From JAYYZW01 sp965217605 (GTDB lineage: Bacteria; Pseudomonadota; Gammaproteobacteria; Ga0077536): 64,000 nucleotides of DNA. How positions within the stretch are numbered: the first letter of the stretch is position 1; each line of letters starts with the position of its first letter. Positions 35,303 to 44,976 of this stretch are shown here, in pieces. A program made the translations under genes and the position numbers. The notes under the pieces are model-generated. The model ran no database searches. It was not told where the DNA came from and saw only the letters and a program-made list of their open reading frames with translations. Location of the stretch: assembly GCA_965217605.1 (NCBI GenBank), contig CBDCJB010000001.1:62001-126000 (forward strand), written 5' to 3'.

Positions 35303-36652
35303 TTATACCTGATCCTGAGCAGAGCCGGACGCGTTCGGGTGGTGATTTGACACTGTTTTACGCGGACGCGCGGTGAAATTGCCCGAAATTGCGTTGCTCC
35401 ACCATGGATAGGACACGGCGATCATCCAGACGCCGAGATTGAGCCAGAATTTGGTGCCTTCCAGCGAGGCCAAGGCGAACAGCGTAATAACGACGGTCAC
35501 ACCGAGCCATTTCGATCCCTTGTGTGCCACCATGAACGTCATTGCCGGTAACAACACGGCGCTGTAGTGATACAGCGTTTGCGGCGCCAGCAGCAAGCCG
35601 AGCGCGAGACACGCGATCAACGCCCACCTGTCGTCGCCACAGCGCAGGACCGACCACGCGGTAATCGCAGTCACGAGTAGTGCGAACGCGATATATGGCG
35701 CGTGCAACAACGGCGAACCGGACCATTGCTCGGCGCCGGTTGCGCGCCGCAGGACCGCCAGCGCCGACTGATTGGTGTACTGCGTATACAGATGCGCCGG
35801 CGCTCTGGCGACGGGATTATCCAGAAAATAAGTCATCAGGTCGTCGCTTCCGAAAACGACGGCGGCGCTTGCAAAGGCCAACCCCACCGTAACGGCCGCT
35901 AATACCATCGCGCCGAACCGCTTCCGCAGAATGAGCCATAAAACCAGGATACCGAAGAGCGGTTTGAGACAGGCGCCAAGGCCGATCCAGACGCCCGCCG
36001 AGAGACGGCTGCGCGACAGCCACAGCAACATGAACAGCAAAGCCATGATGAGATTGACCTGCGCGGTGTACAGGGTCTCTTTGACAGGCGGGAAAAAGAC
36101 CACGAGGCAGATGACGGCGAACCACGCGACGGGCTGTTGGGTATCCGGTTCGTCGCGGAAAAATTCACGCTTCATCAACACCGTGACTGCCGCGAGCACA
36201 ACGCCCTGAAGTATCGACCAGAGAACGAACGCCTCGCGATACTCGAAGAAGCCGAGCGGTAAGAAAAGAAGAACCGCCGGCGGCGTATACATCGTACCGA
36301 CGAAAATGACCTCGGCGAAGAATTGTTTACTGGGGCCGAAGGGTAGAGGCTGATGAAGATACGACGCCGCCTCGTAGATCGGCAGCCCCTCGGCCGCGAT
36401 GCGTCCCGCAAGCCAGTAGTTGAGGAAGTCCCATTCCCATTTCATGTCGATCCGGACCGCCACGACGACCGCGAGATAGGCGCATCCGAGCACCGCGAGC
36501 GCGAAAGCGACGATGAGGTAGCCGCGCCGGCCCCAGCGCTCGACGTTGCCATACCAATGAAGGCCTGCGAAGACGAATGCAAGACCGGCAAGCCTGCAGA
36601 GAATGATCAGATATTCAGTCGAAGTGATGCCGGCGCTCATGGCCGCGACCAT
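35303..36652 (-). CDS. GT87 (DUF2029) polyprenyl-phosphate-dependent glycosyltransferase
   Basis: A 449-residue protein with about 10 membrane helices and the GT87 plan: DFLNYWLAGRIAAEGLPIYE near residue 75 with the catalytic Asp, MYTPPAVLLFLPLGFFEYRE, and GLGACLKPLFGILVLWLILR. GT87 enzymes transfer mannose from polyprenyl phosphate to envelope glycans. The C-terminus has an Arg/Asn-rich tail. It starts with ATG 36652 or 36640. It is first of the three-gene sugar cassette; with the GT2 enzyme it could form a donor and transfer pair. Confidence 0.82.
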   Translation of the reverse strand: MVAAMSAGITSTEYLIILCRLAGLAFVFAGLHWYGNVERWGRRGYLIVAFALAVLGCAYLAVVVAVRIDMKWEWDFLNYWLAGRIAAEGLPIYEAASYLHQPLPFGPSKQFFAEVIFVGTMYTPPAVLLFLPLGFFEYREAFVLWSILQGVVLAAVTVLMKREFFRDEPDTQQPVAWFAVICLVVFFPPVKETLYTAQVNLIMALLFMLLWLSRSRLSAGVWIGLGACLKPLFGILVLWLILRKRFGAMVLAAVTVGLAFASAAVVFGSDDLMTYFLDNPVARAPAHLYTQYTNQSALAVLRRATGAEQWSGSPLLHAPYIAFALLVTAITAWSVLRCGDDRWALIACLALGLLLAPQTLYHYSAVLLPAMTFMVAHKGSKWLGVTVVITLFALASLEGTKFWLNLGVWMIAVSYPWWSNAISGNFTARPRKTVSNHHPNASGSAQDQV

Positions 36653-36734
36653 ACGCTATTTTAAATAGGCCGGTCAGGTATCGTCTGGACAGAAAGAAGC
36701 GCGTTCGGGTACGGCCGCGCGGTTCCGGACGTAT

Positions 36735-37196
36735 TCAAGCAGCGGCGCGTTCGTGATCCTGCGGTAGTTCGACCAGGCTCAGCCAGAAGCCTTCGATCGT
36801 TTGGATGACGTCCAGGAACTTGTCGAAGTCGACTGGTTTCGTCACGTAGCAATTGGCATTGAGATCGTAGCTCTTGAGCACGTCGGAATCGGCCTTGGAG
36901 GTCGTCAATACCACGACGGGAATCGTTTTTAATGCTGCATCGTTCTTGATTTCGGCCAACACCTCGCGGCCGTCCATACGCGGCAAATTGAGATCGAGCA
37001 GGATCAAACCCGGACGCGGGGCGTCGCTATAATCACCTTCGTGGCGCAGGAATTGCAGTGCGCGCACGCCGTCTTCAACGATGTGCAAATGATTTTGCAC
37101 CTTCCCGCCCTTGAGCGCCTCAACGGCTAATTCGGCATCCGCCGGATTGTCTTCGACCATGAGTATGTCAATGATCCGCGACGGCAGGTGTTGCAT
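36735..37196 (-). CDS. Single-domain response regulator (Rcp1-like)
   Basis: A 153-residue receiver domain only: acidic VEDNPADAEL, phosphoacceptor Asp68 in LILLDLNLPRMDGREV, Thr-Ser region VVVLTTSKADSDV and Lys in CYVTKPVDF. The C-terminal helix IEGFWLSLVELPQ is typical of Rcp1-like regulators that work with phytochrome-type or similar kinases. It has no output domain, so it may shuttle phosphate. AAAGGGG precedes the ATG. It follows the sensor kinase by 27 bp and is probably its partner. Confidence 0.9.
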   Translation of the reverse strand: MQHLPSRIIDILMVEDNPADAELAVEALKGGKVQNHLHIVEDGVRALQFLRHEGDYSDAPRPGLILLDLNLPRMDGREVLAEIKNDAALKTIPVVVLTTSKADSDVLKSYDLNANCYVTKPVDFDKFLDVIQTIEGFWLSLVELPQDHERAAA

Positions 37197-37223
37197 CCTG
37201 GAATGCCCCTTTGAGACGTAAGA

Positions 37224-39992
37224 TCATGCAGCAACAGGTTCTACGAGCTTATCGACCGATGTGACCGCTGCCTTTAGGGTGAAATAAACGGTCGTGCCTT
37301 CGCCGGGCGCGGATTCGAGCCATATGCGGCCACCGTGGCGCTCGACGATCTTCTTGCATACCGCGAGCCCGATACCGGATCCCTCGTATTCACTGCGCCC
37401 ATGTAGACGTTGAAACACGCCGAACACGCGTTCGCGGTATTGCGGCTCGATACCGATGCCGTTGTCCGTGATCGCGAACTCCCAGACGTGATCCACGTGG
37501 CGCGCGGTGACGTTGATTACCGGGCTGTGCGTCCCGCGATACTTGAGCCCATTGCCGACGAGATTGAGCAGCAGCGTACGTAATTGATTCTGGTCGGCGA
37601 GCACCGTCGGAAGTTCGTCCCGGGTTACGCGCGCCCCGCATTCGTCGATCGCGACCGCAAGGTCCGCCAGCGCCTGTTGCAGCGCGGTGCCGGGGTCGGT
37701 CGGAGATATTTCCCCGCCCTGGCTACCGACCCGAGAGAATCGCAGGAGGTCCTCTATCAGGTTCTTCATGCGGCCGCAGCCGTCTACCGCGTGCTTGATG
37801 TAGCGATCCGCGTCATCGCCCAATCGATCTCCGTAGCGGCGTTCGAGCAATTGCACGAAACTCGTTACCGTGCGCAGCGGTTCTTGTAAATCGTGCGAGG
37901 CGACGTAGGCGAATTGCGCTAGCTCCTCGTTGGAGCGCTCGAGCTCAATGGTTTTTTCATTGATGATGCGCTCTTGAAGTTTGCGCTCGGCGATCTCGCT
38001 TTCGAGATCCCGGTTGCGGTTGTCGATCTGCTCCATCATGTCGGTGAGCGCGCGGGCGACGACGCCGATCTCGTCGCGCGCTTCGACGGGCAGCGCACGC
38101 TTCACGCCGTGTTTACCGTATTCGGCCGATACCGTGGCGATGTGCCGCAAAGGGCCGGCGAGCGCACGCCCGAACAACCAACCGATGAGTAACGCAATCG
38201 CGGTCACGATAGCGGCGGCGACGAGCGCCTGGCGCCCAGTAGCTGTAACGTTGGCAAGGGCGGTGTGCAGATCTTCGATCAAGATCAAGCCGAGGGTGTA
38301 GGTCCCGGACTCGGGTATAAAAAGAAGCCCGCGAGAATGAAAGCCGAGCATACGGTCGGCACCGCCCCGGCGGCTGGTGATTTCGCGCAAATAGGGCCAC
38401 TGAGCGGCCCCGTCCTCGGCGGCCAACGCGGCCTTGATCGCGCTGTCGCCTGGACCTGGTGTCCGCATTTGGCCCGCGCGCTGGCGCTCGAGGAGGATAT
38501 GCCCGCGCGCATCGGCGACACCGAACGACATATGCGGGTCGAGATGGGTCGCCGCATCAGAAATGACGCGGCTGAAATCGAATTCGACGGCGATGATCCC
38601 ATCCGCGCCTGGGTCTGGCGATCGCACCAGGGACAAGACGTACAGCGATGCCGCCGTCGGCGTAACGATACGAATTTCTTGTTGACCTTGCGCCATCATG
38701 TCATCGAACACGTCGACACCGAGATCCAGCGGATCGGCAATCGGCGAAAACGTGGTTGCCTCGCCGGGGTTCTGAACGTGCATCAGCTCGCGCAAGCTGT
38801 CGTCGTCGCGCTTGACCAGGCGAATGCTCCGGTACCAAGGATACAAGTCGAACAAGCCGCTGGTCAGATGCTCCAGTTCGAGCAAGGGTTCTGCGTCATC
38901 CAGCATGACGAGTCGGCGTGCCGAAGGTCGCGCCGCCAGGTATCGCGCAGACTCAACCGCGATACGGGTGATGTCCAGCAATTCGGATTCGAACAGCTCG
39001 CCCTGATAATCGAGCGCTTGCAGCTCGGTGGTGACGGCGGCCGAGCGCAGCTTCGTCCACATAATGGCGGTCGTCACGCCCACCGTCATGACGATCAACA
39101 GCGACACCATGAGCACGATCTGGCGGCCTATACCGAAACCCGGTGGCTTTATCGCCGAGGTGGTTTGGGTTTGCATCCCATTGGACTGCAGGTACTCGAA
39201 ACCACCGTAGAGACGACTCCAAACGAGGCCCGTCAGGACGCACACATAGCTCACCTTTTTCAACAGGTGCGCCGCATCGAATTCGAAATCGAACAGGCGG
39301 CCTGAAACCGACATGAACACGACCTGGGCGACGAGGTTCACGATGAGGGCCAACACCAGCCAGTGCTCGAAGGTGTCGTATCGCCATTTCCCTTTGCGCA
39401 GATAACCGGCCAAGGCAACGGCGAAGAACAACGCGGGCACGAATTCCTCGGGACGGTGGAACGGAATATCGGGGTAATAGGCGGGTGGTAAGGGGACCAA
39501 GGCAAAGAACAGGAAGCTCAGGACGGTCAGTGCGCCGGATCCGATATAGATGACGTCCGCGTCCAGGCGCCCGGCCGGACCGAGGCGTTGTTCGCGCCAC
39601 CACACCGCGATGCTGAGCGCCAACATCACGGACAGATAGAGGCGGGAGGCAAACCAGCTCCAGGTATTCAACGACGACAGGTCCGATGGCAGGTAATGCT
39701 TGAATGCGACCGAGGTGACGAGGGCGTGGTAACCGTCGAGAAAGCCCGTGCCTAGAAAACCGACGCCGATGATCAGCGACAGCGAGTCTCTGCTGCGGCC
39801 GTAGCGACGAAGCAGCAGCACGCCGACCGCCATGGCGAGCACGGTCGCCGCCGCTTCCATGGTTGTGTGCAGCGCCGCCGTGCCCTGCCACGCAGCGCCG
39901 CGAAGCAACAGGTAAAGTAACGTCAGGCTGGCGCCAACGACTCCATAAGTCCACACGCGTCGACGTACATAGGGGCCGGTTTCGCGTGGCAT
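37224..39992 (-). CDS. Membrane histidine kinase with MASE3-like sensor
   Basis: A 922-residue kinase. The N-terminus has about seven helices of MASE3-like kind (GVGFLGTGFLDGYHALVTS). A further helix (about 290-315) leads into an extracytoplasmic domain, then a helix near 575-600 and a HAMP region (ARDEIGVVARALTDMMEQ). The kinase core has phosphoacceptor His in YVASHDLQEPLRTVTSF (about residue 700), N-box LVGNGLKYRG, G1 DNGIGIEPQY and G2 GSGIGLAVCKKI. The ligand is unknown. The response regulator is the next gene. Confidence 0.9.
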   Translation of the reverse strand: MPRETGPYVRRRVWTYGVVGASLTLLYLLLRGAAWQGTAALHTTMEAAATVLAMAVGVLLLRRYGRSRDSLSLIIGVGFLGTGFLDGYHALVTSVAFKHYLPSDLSSLNTWSWFASRLYLSVMLALSIAVWWREQRLGPAGRLDADVIYIGSGALTVLSFLFFALVPLPPAYYPDIPFHRPEEFVPALFFAVALAGYLRKGKWRYDTFEHWLVLALIVNLVAQVVFMSVSGRLFDFEFDAAHLLKKVSYVCVLTGLVWSRLYGGFEYLQSNGMQTQTTSAIKPPGFGIGRQIVLMVSLLIVMTVGVTTAIMWTKLRSAAVTTELQALDYQGELFESELLDITRIAVESARYLAARPSARRLVMLDDAEPLLELEHLTSGLFDLYPWYRSIRLVKRDDDSLRELMHVQNPGEATTFSPIADPLDLGVDVFDDMMAQGQQEIRIVTPTAASLYVLSLVRSPDPGADGIIAVEFDFSRVISDAATHLDPHMSFGVADARGHILLERQRAGQMRTPGPGDSAIKAALAAEDGAAQWPYLREITSRRGGADRMLGFHSRGLLFIPESGTYTLGLILIEDLHTALANVTATGRQALVAAAIVTAIALLIGWLFGRALAGPLRHIATVSAEYGKHGVKRALPVEARDEIGVVARALTDMMEQIDNRNRDLESEIAERKLQERIINEKTIELERSNEELAQFAYVASHDLQEPLRTVTSFVQLLERRYGDRLGDDADRYIKHAVDGCGRMKNLIEDLLRFSRVGSQGGEISPTDPGTALQQALADLAVAIDECGARVTRDELPTVLADQNQLRTLLLNLVGNGLKYRGTHSPVINVTARHVDHVWEFAITDNGIGIEPQYRERVFGVFQRLHGRSEYEGSGIGLAVCKKIVERHGGRIWLESAPGEGTTVYFTLKAAVTSVDKLVEPVAA

Positions 39993-40034
39993 GTTGTTAT
40001 CAAATCCAAATCCGACCGTGCGTGCGGGTGTCGC

Positions 40035-40934
40035 TCAGGCGCGCCCGGATCCAACACCGACGAACAGCGGTTGTGGCGGGTCCTCGAGTAAGCCGTGGTC
40101 GAGTTGAAGGAAATTCTCCATCTCAGCCGGTGGTAAGGCTCTGCTGAAATGGAAGCCTTGCATGAGCGCGCAGCCGTTGTTTAGCAGGAAAGCGGCCTGG
40201 CTAGCCCTCTCAACGCCTTCGGCAATAACGTCCAGGCCGAGGTTGTCGGATAGCCCGATAGTGGCCTTGATGATCGTCTCGCTTTGCGGGCTGACGCCGA
40301 TGTCGTTGACGAAGGATCGATCGATCTTCAACGTTTTTACCGGCAAACGTTTGAGATAGGTCAGCGACGAATATCCCGTGCCGAAGTCGTCCATCACGAT
40401 GCGCACGCCCATGCGGTCGAGTTGATCCAACACGGTTTGAGCGGCATCGGGATCGTCCAGCATGGCCGTCTCGGTCAGCTCGAGTTCGAGTCGGGTGGGT
40501 GGCAATGCAGTGCGCTCGAGCACTCTGGCGACCGTCTCGACCAGATCACCATCCTGCAGTTGCCGCGCCGAAATGTTGACGGCGACACGCATGCCGTCGT
40601 CCAGCAAGCCGCGTTCCTTCCATTGTCGAAACTGTTCGCAGGTGTGCTGTAAAACGAAGCGACCGATCGGAACGATCAGGCCCGACTTCTCGGCCAAGGG
40701 GATGAATTGCGCAGGGGCGTGTTCCTTCCACCGGATCAATCCCTCCATGCCGACCATGACACCCGTTCGTGCGTTCATCTGCGGCTGAAAATGCATCTCC
40801 AGCCCATTCGAGTGCAAGGCTAATTCCAACTCGCGCCGCGTATTGGCCAGCGCAACGGCGACCTGTTGCATGCGTGGCGCGAAAAAACGATAAGTATTGC
40901 GACCTTCACGTTTGGCGGCGTACGGGGATCGCAT
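40035..40934 (-). CDS. EAL-domain c-di-GMP phosphodiesterase, N-terminally truncated
   Basis: A 299-residue EAL domain with the metal and substrate residues present: MEGLIRWKE (EAL is here EGL), VAVNISARQL, LELELTETAML, IVMDDFGTGYSSL, LKIDRSFVND and VIAEGVE. The N-terminus YAAKREGRNTYRFF is the linker that usually joins a GGDEF domain to EAL, so the GGDEF and sensor parts are gone. The break at about 40930 coincides with the end of a decayed gene. It may still degrade c-di-GMP, but it lacks its own sensor and no clear ribosome site precedes the ATG at 40934. Confidence 0.8.
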   Translation of the reverse strand: MRSPYAAKREGRNTYRFFAPRMQQVAVALANTRRELELALHSNGLEMHFQPQMNARTGVMVGMEGLIRWKEHAPAQFIPLAEKSGLIVPIGRFVLQHTCEQFRQWKERGLLDDGMRVAVNISARQLQDGDLVETVARVLERTALPPTRLELELTETAMLDDPDAAQTVLDQLDRMGVRIVMDDFGTGYSSLTYLKRLPVKTLKIDRSFVNDIGVSPQSETIIKATIGLSDNLGLDVIAEGVERASQAAFLLNNGCALMQGFHFSRALPPAEMENFLQLDHGLLEDPPQPLFVGVGSGRA

Positions 40935-42875
40935 GGATAAAACCGCCCGCGTGGCGTGTCTCCGCTTCCAAGTAGATTCCGCGCGCCGCGAACGGCAAGG
41001 CGTTGAGCAGCGCGATATCGAATTGCCAGAGCGCGACGGTGCTCAGCCCCAGAGCAACGAACAATGGCGTTGTCGACATCATCGGGTACTTGCGAACGAT
41101 CAACGTCGCCGCGAGTGCCATGGCAGTACCCGTCAGCATGATAAGGATCCCGATGAATACGAAGGCATTCACGATCCAGGTCGATCCGAACAGCAAGGAA
41201 AGCGCCGTGACGCCGCGCGTCTCGAGGAGCAGGAACGCCGCGCCGATGAGAAACATGGGCAAGTCGAAATCGAGCTGTACTCCATACATCCGCCGAGCAC
41301 CGCGCCGAGCAGGTTACTGCCGAGCGAAGCGGCCATAGGCGAGGGGAATGCTGACTATCGCCGCGAGCATGATCAATCCGATGATGAGCGGGTACAGCCA
41401 TGGAAACACGCCTGGCCGGACGTAAAGGTAGGGCCAGTCGTCGGTCGGAACCCGTGCCGGACGTAAAGGTAGGGCCAGTCGTCGGTGGCTTCTCGTGTTT
41501 CTTCGAACGTGACCCAGGTGGCGTCGATGCTGCGACGGAATGCGTCGATGCTGCTTCTATCCATGACGGCCGGATTGCGCGACACGATAAAGGACGTCCC
41601 GAAATGCAGACCGTGGTACATCGCGATCGGCTCAATACCCGTCGCTTCGGTCAACAGGCGATTAATACGCTGTGCCACCCAGGCGCCGGCGACGACGCTG
41701 AATCCGACCGCGAGGTGGCCGTCGTCGGCAACGTGCCGCCACGCGTCGCCGATCCCCTCTACGGTATACACGTAGTTGTCCAGGCGTATGGAGGACATCG
41801 CCGATGCCATCGCGTGCGAATCCAGCAGGCCGTACACGACCGCGTCGAATTTCGGTCCGTCGTAACGTCTGAAAAACGCGCGCGCATCATCGACTACCGT
41901 CGCCACGCCGCCCTCGGTATAGGGCTTCTCCGGATGGAGATCGGTGCCCAATGCAACGATCAAAGGATCGATATCGACGGCGACAATGCTTTCGTAGCCG
42001 GCACGCACGGCCGCTTGCGCGTCATTGCCCGTACCGGCGGCCACGACGACCACGGAGCGTTGATTCGAATTGATGGCCATCGGAAGGTCATAAATGCCCT
42101 TCAGGGGCGCGAGATCCGGAGACGCTTTTACGGCTGCGGCGCTGAAGTCCCACATGATCTGATGAAAGTCGCGATTGACGTCGACGTTTGTGCCGAACCC
42201 GCTTTTGTGAGCGGAGATGTCGATCCGGTTGTACGGGGAATACAGCGCGCCTTGAACCGACGCCCAGCCGAACACCACCACCGCGCATCCGAACGCGAGG
42301 TTGCGCGGTTGCGGCTTCAGCATGACGAGCGGCGCGGTTCCTAGCAGCAACCATAGGTGTGGTGGCGCCTGCAGCAAGGTAATCGCTGCAAAGCAGATCG
42401 TGCCCGCGAGCGAGCCCGCGAGATCGGCGGCATAGGCATCGACGCTCCTGTCCCCAGCCCGGCCGAACAATGCGCCGAGCTCCGTCCCTATGCAGGTGAA
42501 CACCACCGCGACCAAGGCGATCAAACCCATGAAGATCGTGGTATTGCGGAGTATCTCAGCGAATGAATACGCCGGTTTCATGCCGCCCCATAAGGCGACC
42601 GAGGGATCGGGGAATTCCATCTGGGTGATCCCGAGCTGGGGTGCGAATGCGAGCAACGCGCTCAGCATTGCGAGGGTCGGGAACGCCGAGCCGAGCAGCG
42701 TGCGACCGTTGCGGCCGAGCGCCGTACCAATCCCGAGCCCGAGAAAAACGACGATGAGCACGAGGTTGCCGAAATAGGCGAATATTCTGACCTGGCCGCC
42801 GGTCCAGCGGATGAGCGCCAGTTCCAGCGCGAGGATGCCGAAAGTCAACGCGAAAATTCTGAAATTGACGTGCAT
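40906..42875 (-). pseudogene. Decayed membrane spermidine-synthase-like (methyltransferase) gene
   Basis: The frame from ATG 42875 encodes an N-terminal membrane part (LALIRWTGGQVRIFAYFGNL) and a SAM-dependent domain (VVVVAAGTGNDAQAAVRAGY and VVYGLLDSHAMASAMSSIRL) as in large multi-pass spermidine-synthase-like proteins. At DDWPYLYV a 41-bp tandem duplication shifts the frame and it stops at 41373. In the frame restored by removing one copy it continues as PLIIGLIMLAAIVSIPLAYG, meets a TAA at 41314-41316 and then continues in the same frame as MFLIGAAFLLLETRGVTALS, a known C-terminal part. It ends near 40930 in the EAL linker. So two internal lesions and a lost 3' end. Confidence 0.72.
41415..41486. 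repeat. 41-bp tandem duplication
   Basis: GCCGGACGTAAAGGTAGGGC starts at 41415 and again at 41456, period 41 bp; the second copy matches for 31 bases. As 41 is not a multiple of three it breaks the reading frame of the membrane methyltransferase-like gene. Confidence 0.85.
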
Positions 42876-42942
42876 CGTTTAGTTAACGGCCGGGATCGGA
42901 AAGGATTATAGTTCCCGGATTCCTGCCTGGAGGAAAACATCC

Positions 42943-44274
42943 ATGACGCCGCAAGAACAAAAAATCCTCGATTATCTCGAATCGCACCGTGAGCAGATCA
43001 CGCAAACCTGTGCCGACCTCGTGCGCAAGCAAAGCGTAAATCCGAATTATCCGGGTATCGACGGTGAGGAGGTGATCGGTGGCGAGACCGATTGCAACGA
43101 ATACCTTGCAGAGCGTTTCGAAGCGATCGGCTGCGACATCGATTTGTGGGAAGGCGCGCCGGGTCGCCACAACCTGGTCGGCACGCTGAGCGGACAAGGC
43201 GGGGGCCGATCTCTCGCGCTCAATGGCCACGTCGATACCGTGCCGGTCACCCAACCCGAGCGTTGGGGACACAGCGGGCCCTTATCCGGTGCGATCGAGG
43301 GCGATCGCGTGTGGGGGCGCGGCGCGTGCGACATGAAGGGTGGCCTCGCTGCGCAATTCTGGGCAGCGAAGGCGCTCGTGGATTGCGACGTCAAGTTGAA
43401 CGGCGATCTGTTGCTCCAAAGCGTACTCGGTGAAGAGACGATGGACCACGAGATCGGCACCAGCAACGTCGTGCACCGCGGGCACCGGGCCGATGCCGGG
43501 ATCGTCACCGAGCCGTCGGCGCCGCCCGGCAGCCTCAATGTCGTACCCGTCACACCGGGCCTGCTGTGGATGGCGCTGACCGTCCGCGGCAAAGCCAGCC
43601 ACGCGTCCGTACGCGACGAATTGATTCGCGCCGGCGGCGGTGGCATCGAAATCGGCGTCAATGCGATCGAAAAAGGCGTGATTCTGCTCCAGGCATTACA
43701 GCAGTTGGAGGAGCATTGGGGCCAAAGTAAGGCGCATCCGCTGTTTCGTCCGGGACATTTCACCATTCACCCCGGCGTCATTACGGGCGGACCGGAAGGG
43801 ATACTCGTGCCGTTTCTCTTCTCGGAGTTTTGCACGATCGAGTATTCGATCTGGTATCCACCACAGGAGGACGTAAAGCGCGTCCAGCAGGAGATCGAAG
43901 CGTACGTCATGGCGGCGTCTCAACTCGACCCGTGGCTCAAAGACAATCCGCCGAACTTCGATTGGAAGTTGCATTGGCCGCCGGCCGAGACGGACGTCGA
44001 ACATCCCGTGGTGGAAACGATGTTGCAGGCGGACACCGACGTGCGTCAGTCACCTGCGCATATCGGATCCCCGGAAAGCCGCATTCACGGCTTTTGCGCC
44101 GTGTGCGACGCCGCCTTTCTCAACGCTCAGGGCATTCCGAGCGTCATCTACGGTCCAGGATCGGTGCTCGTCGCGCATGCCGTTAACGAACACGTCGACA
44201 TCAATGAATTGGTACAGGCAGCGAAGGGATTGGCCGTCGCCGCGATGCGGTGGTGCGGAGTTGCAGACCCTTGA
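42943..44274 (+). CDS. M20 family metallopeptidase (deacetylase/desuccinylase-like)
   Basis: A 443-residue cytosolic M20 amidohydrolase. Metal ligands: His/Asp in LALNGHVDTVPVTQ, Asp in WGRGACDMKGGLAAQ, Glu pair in SVLGEETMDHEIGT and the last His in VAHAVNEHVDINEL. The lid domain is around GKASHASVRDELIRAGGG. It resembles ArgE/DapE and N-formyl or N-acyl amino acid hydrolases; the substrate is not clear. ATG at 42943 after a weak GGAGG (42929-42933). It is immediately followed by a REP element and the RAYT gene. Confidence 0.88.
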   Translation: MTPQEQKILDYLESHREQITQTCADLVRKQSVNPNYPGIDGEEVIGGETDCNEYLAERFEAIGCDIDLWEGAPGRHNLVGTLSGQGGGRSLALNGHVDTVPVTQPERWGHSGPLSGAIEGDRVWGRGACDMKGGLAAQFWAAKALVDCDVKLNGDLLLQSVLGEETMDHEIGTSNVVHRGHRADAGIVTEPSAPPGSLNVVPVTPGLLWMALTVRGKASHASVRDELIRAGGGGIEIGVNAIEKGVILLQALQQLEEHWGQSKAHPLFRPGHFTIHPGVITGGPEGILVPFLFSEFCTIEYSIWYPPQEDVKRVQQEIEAYVMAASQLDPWLKDNPPNFDWKLHWPPAETDVEHPVVETMLQADTDVRQSPAHIGSPESRIHGFCAVCDAAFLNAQGIPSVIYGPGSVLVAHAVNEHVDINELVQAAKGLAVAAMRWCGVADP

Positions 44275-44278
44275 TCCC

Positions 44279-44310
44279 GTAGCCTGGATGGAGCGAAGCG
44301 GAATCCGGGA
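44279..44310 (+). repeat. REP element, copy 5, downstream flank of RAYT
   Basis: GTAGCCTGGATGGAGCG followed by AAGCGGAATCCGGGA. It ends at the base before the RAYT stop codon and has the GTAG tetranucleotide known at the 5' foot of REP hairpins recognised by RAYT proteins. Confidence 0.9.
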
Positions 44311-44844
44311 TCAAACAGGTTCCCCGCCGTTCCCAATAACGTCTTCATCGGTTCCACCCCAATCCTGCGGCAACAACCCCTCTCTAACGAACCGGTGAAA
44401 CGACGAATAGGGCCAATCGGCGACTCGTGACACGAGACCATGCTTTACTGGATTGAAATGGATATAGTCGATGTGACGTTCGAAATCACGATCGTCCTGG
44501 ATGGTGTGTTCCCAATAGCGGCGCTGCCATAGCGGGTATTCACCGCGGCTATTGCGAACGTGCAAGATCCCTTTAGCGACTAGGGAGTGAGTGAACTTCG
44601 CCTTTATGCTCTTCCAGCGACCCGGATAGTCCGTATCTCCGGGTGGTAATGTCAGCACCGCGTGGAGGTGATCCGGGAGCACGCCGATCGCCTCGATGCG
44701 GAAGGGTTTTTGCTTTCTGACCGTACCGAATGCGCACCGCAGGGACCCGATATGCCGCACGAGGCGATCTGATCTACGGTTCACGAGGGTGACTGTGAAG
44801 AAGTAGGTGCCACCCGGAACGTAATTGCGGCGGTAGGAAACCAT
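44311..44844 (-). CDS. REP-associated tyrosine transposase (RAYT)
   Basis: A 177-residue single-strand transposase of the Y1/IS200-like class. Seen: HUH-like motif VLPDHLHAVLTLPPGD, RYWEHTIQDDRDFERHIDYI and the candidate catalytic Tyr in HIDYIHFNPVKHG. RAYT proteins cut and move short palindromic REP sequences next to a GTAG/GGAG-like foot. ATG 44844 preferred because AAGGA precedes it; an ATG at 44868 has none, and the longer frame reads through REP DNA. It is flanked by a REP copy on its 3' side and an inverted pair on its 5' side, the classic REPtron layout. Confidence 0.92.
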   Translation of the reverse strand: MVSYRRNYVPGGTYFFTVTLVNRRSDRLVRHIGSLRCAFGTVRKQKPFRIEAIGVLPDHLHAVLTLPPGDTDYPGRWKSIKAKFTHSLVAKGILHVRNSRGEYPLWQRRYWEHTIQDDRDFERHIDYIHFNPVKHGLVSRVADWPYSSFHRFVREGLLPQDWGGTDEDVIGNGGEPV

Positions 44845-44890
44845 GCACGACGCGTCCTTGCGTAACATTGGAGTTACGATTTTATCACCA

Positions 44891-44963
44891 TCCCGGATTC
44901 CGCTTCGCTCCATCCAGGCTACGAAAATGCAGTAGCCTGGATGGAGCGAAGCGGAATCCGGGA
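44891..44963. repeat. Inverted REP pair (copies 6 and 7), upstream flank of RAYT
   Basis: Copies at 44891-44922 (minus) and 44932-44963 (plus), 9 nt apart, nearly identical to copy 5. They lie between the RAYT and the acetoacetyl-CoA synthetase gene and end 13 bp before that start codon, so they cover the promoter region of both. Confidence 0.9.
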
Positions 44964-44976
44964 TGAGGAACGACCC

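Noticed and set aside
41260..41320. Reading SNLLGAVLGG as part of the spermidine-synthase-like protein
   Set aside because: It is in a different frame from the parts before and after it; the frame with one TAA joins both flanks without it.
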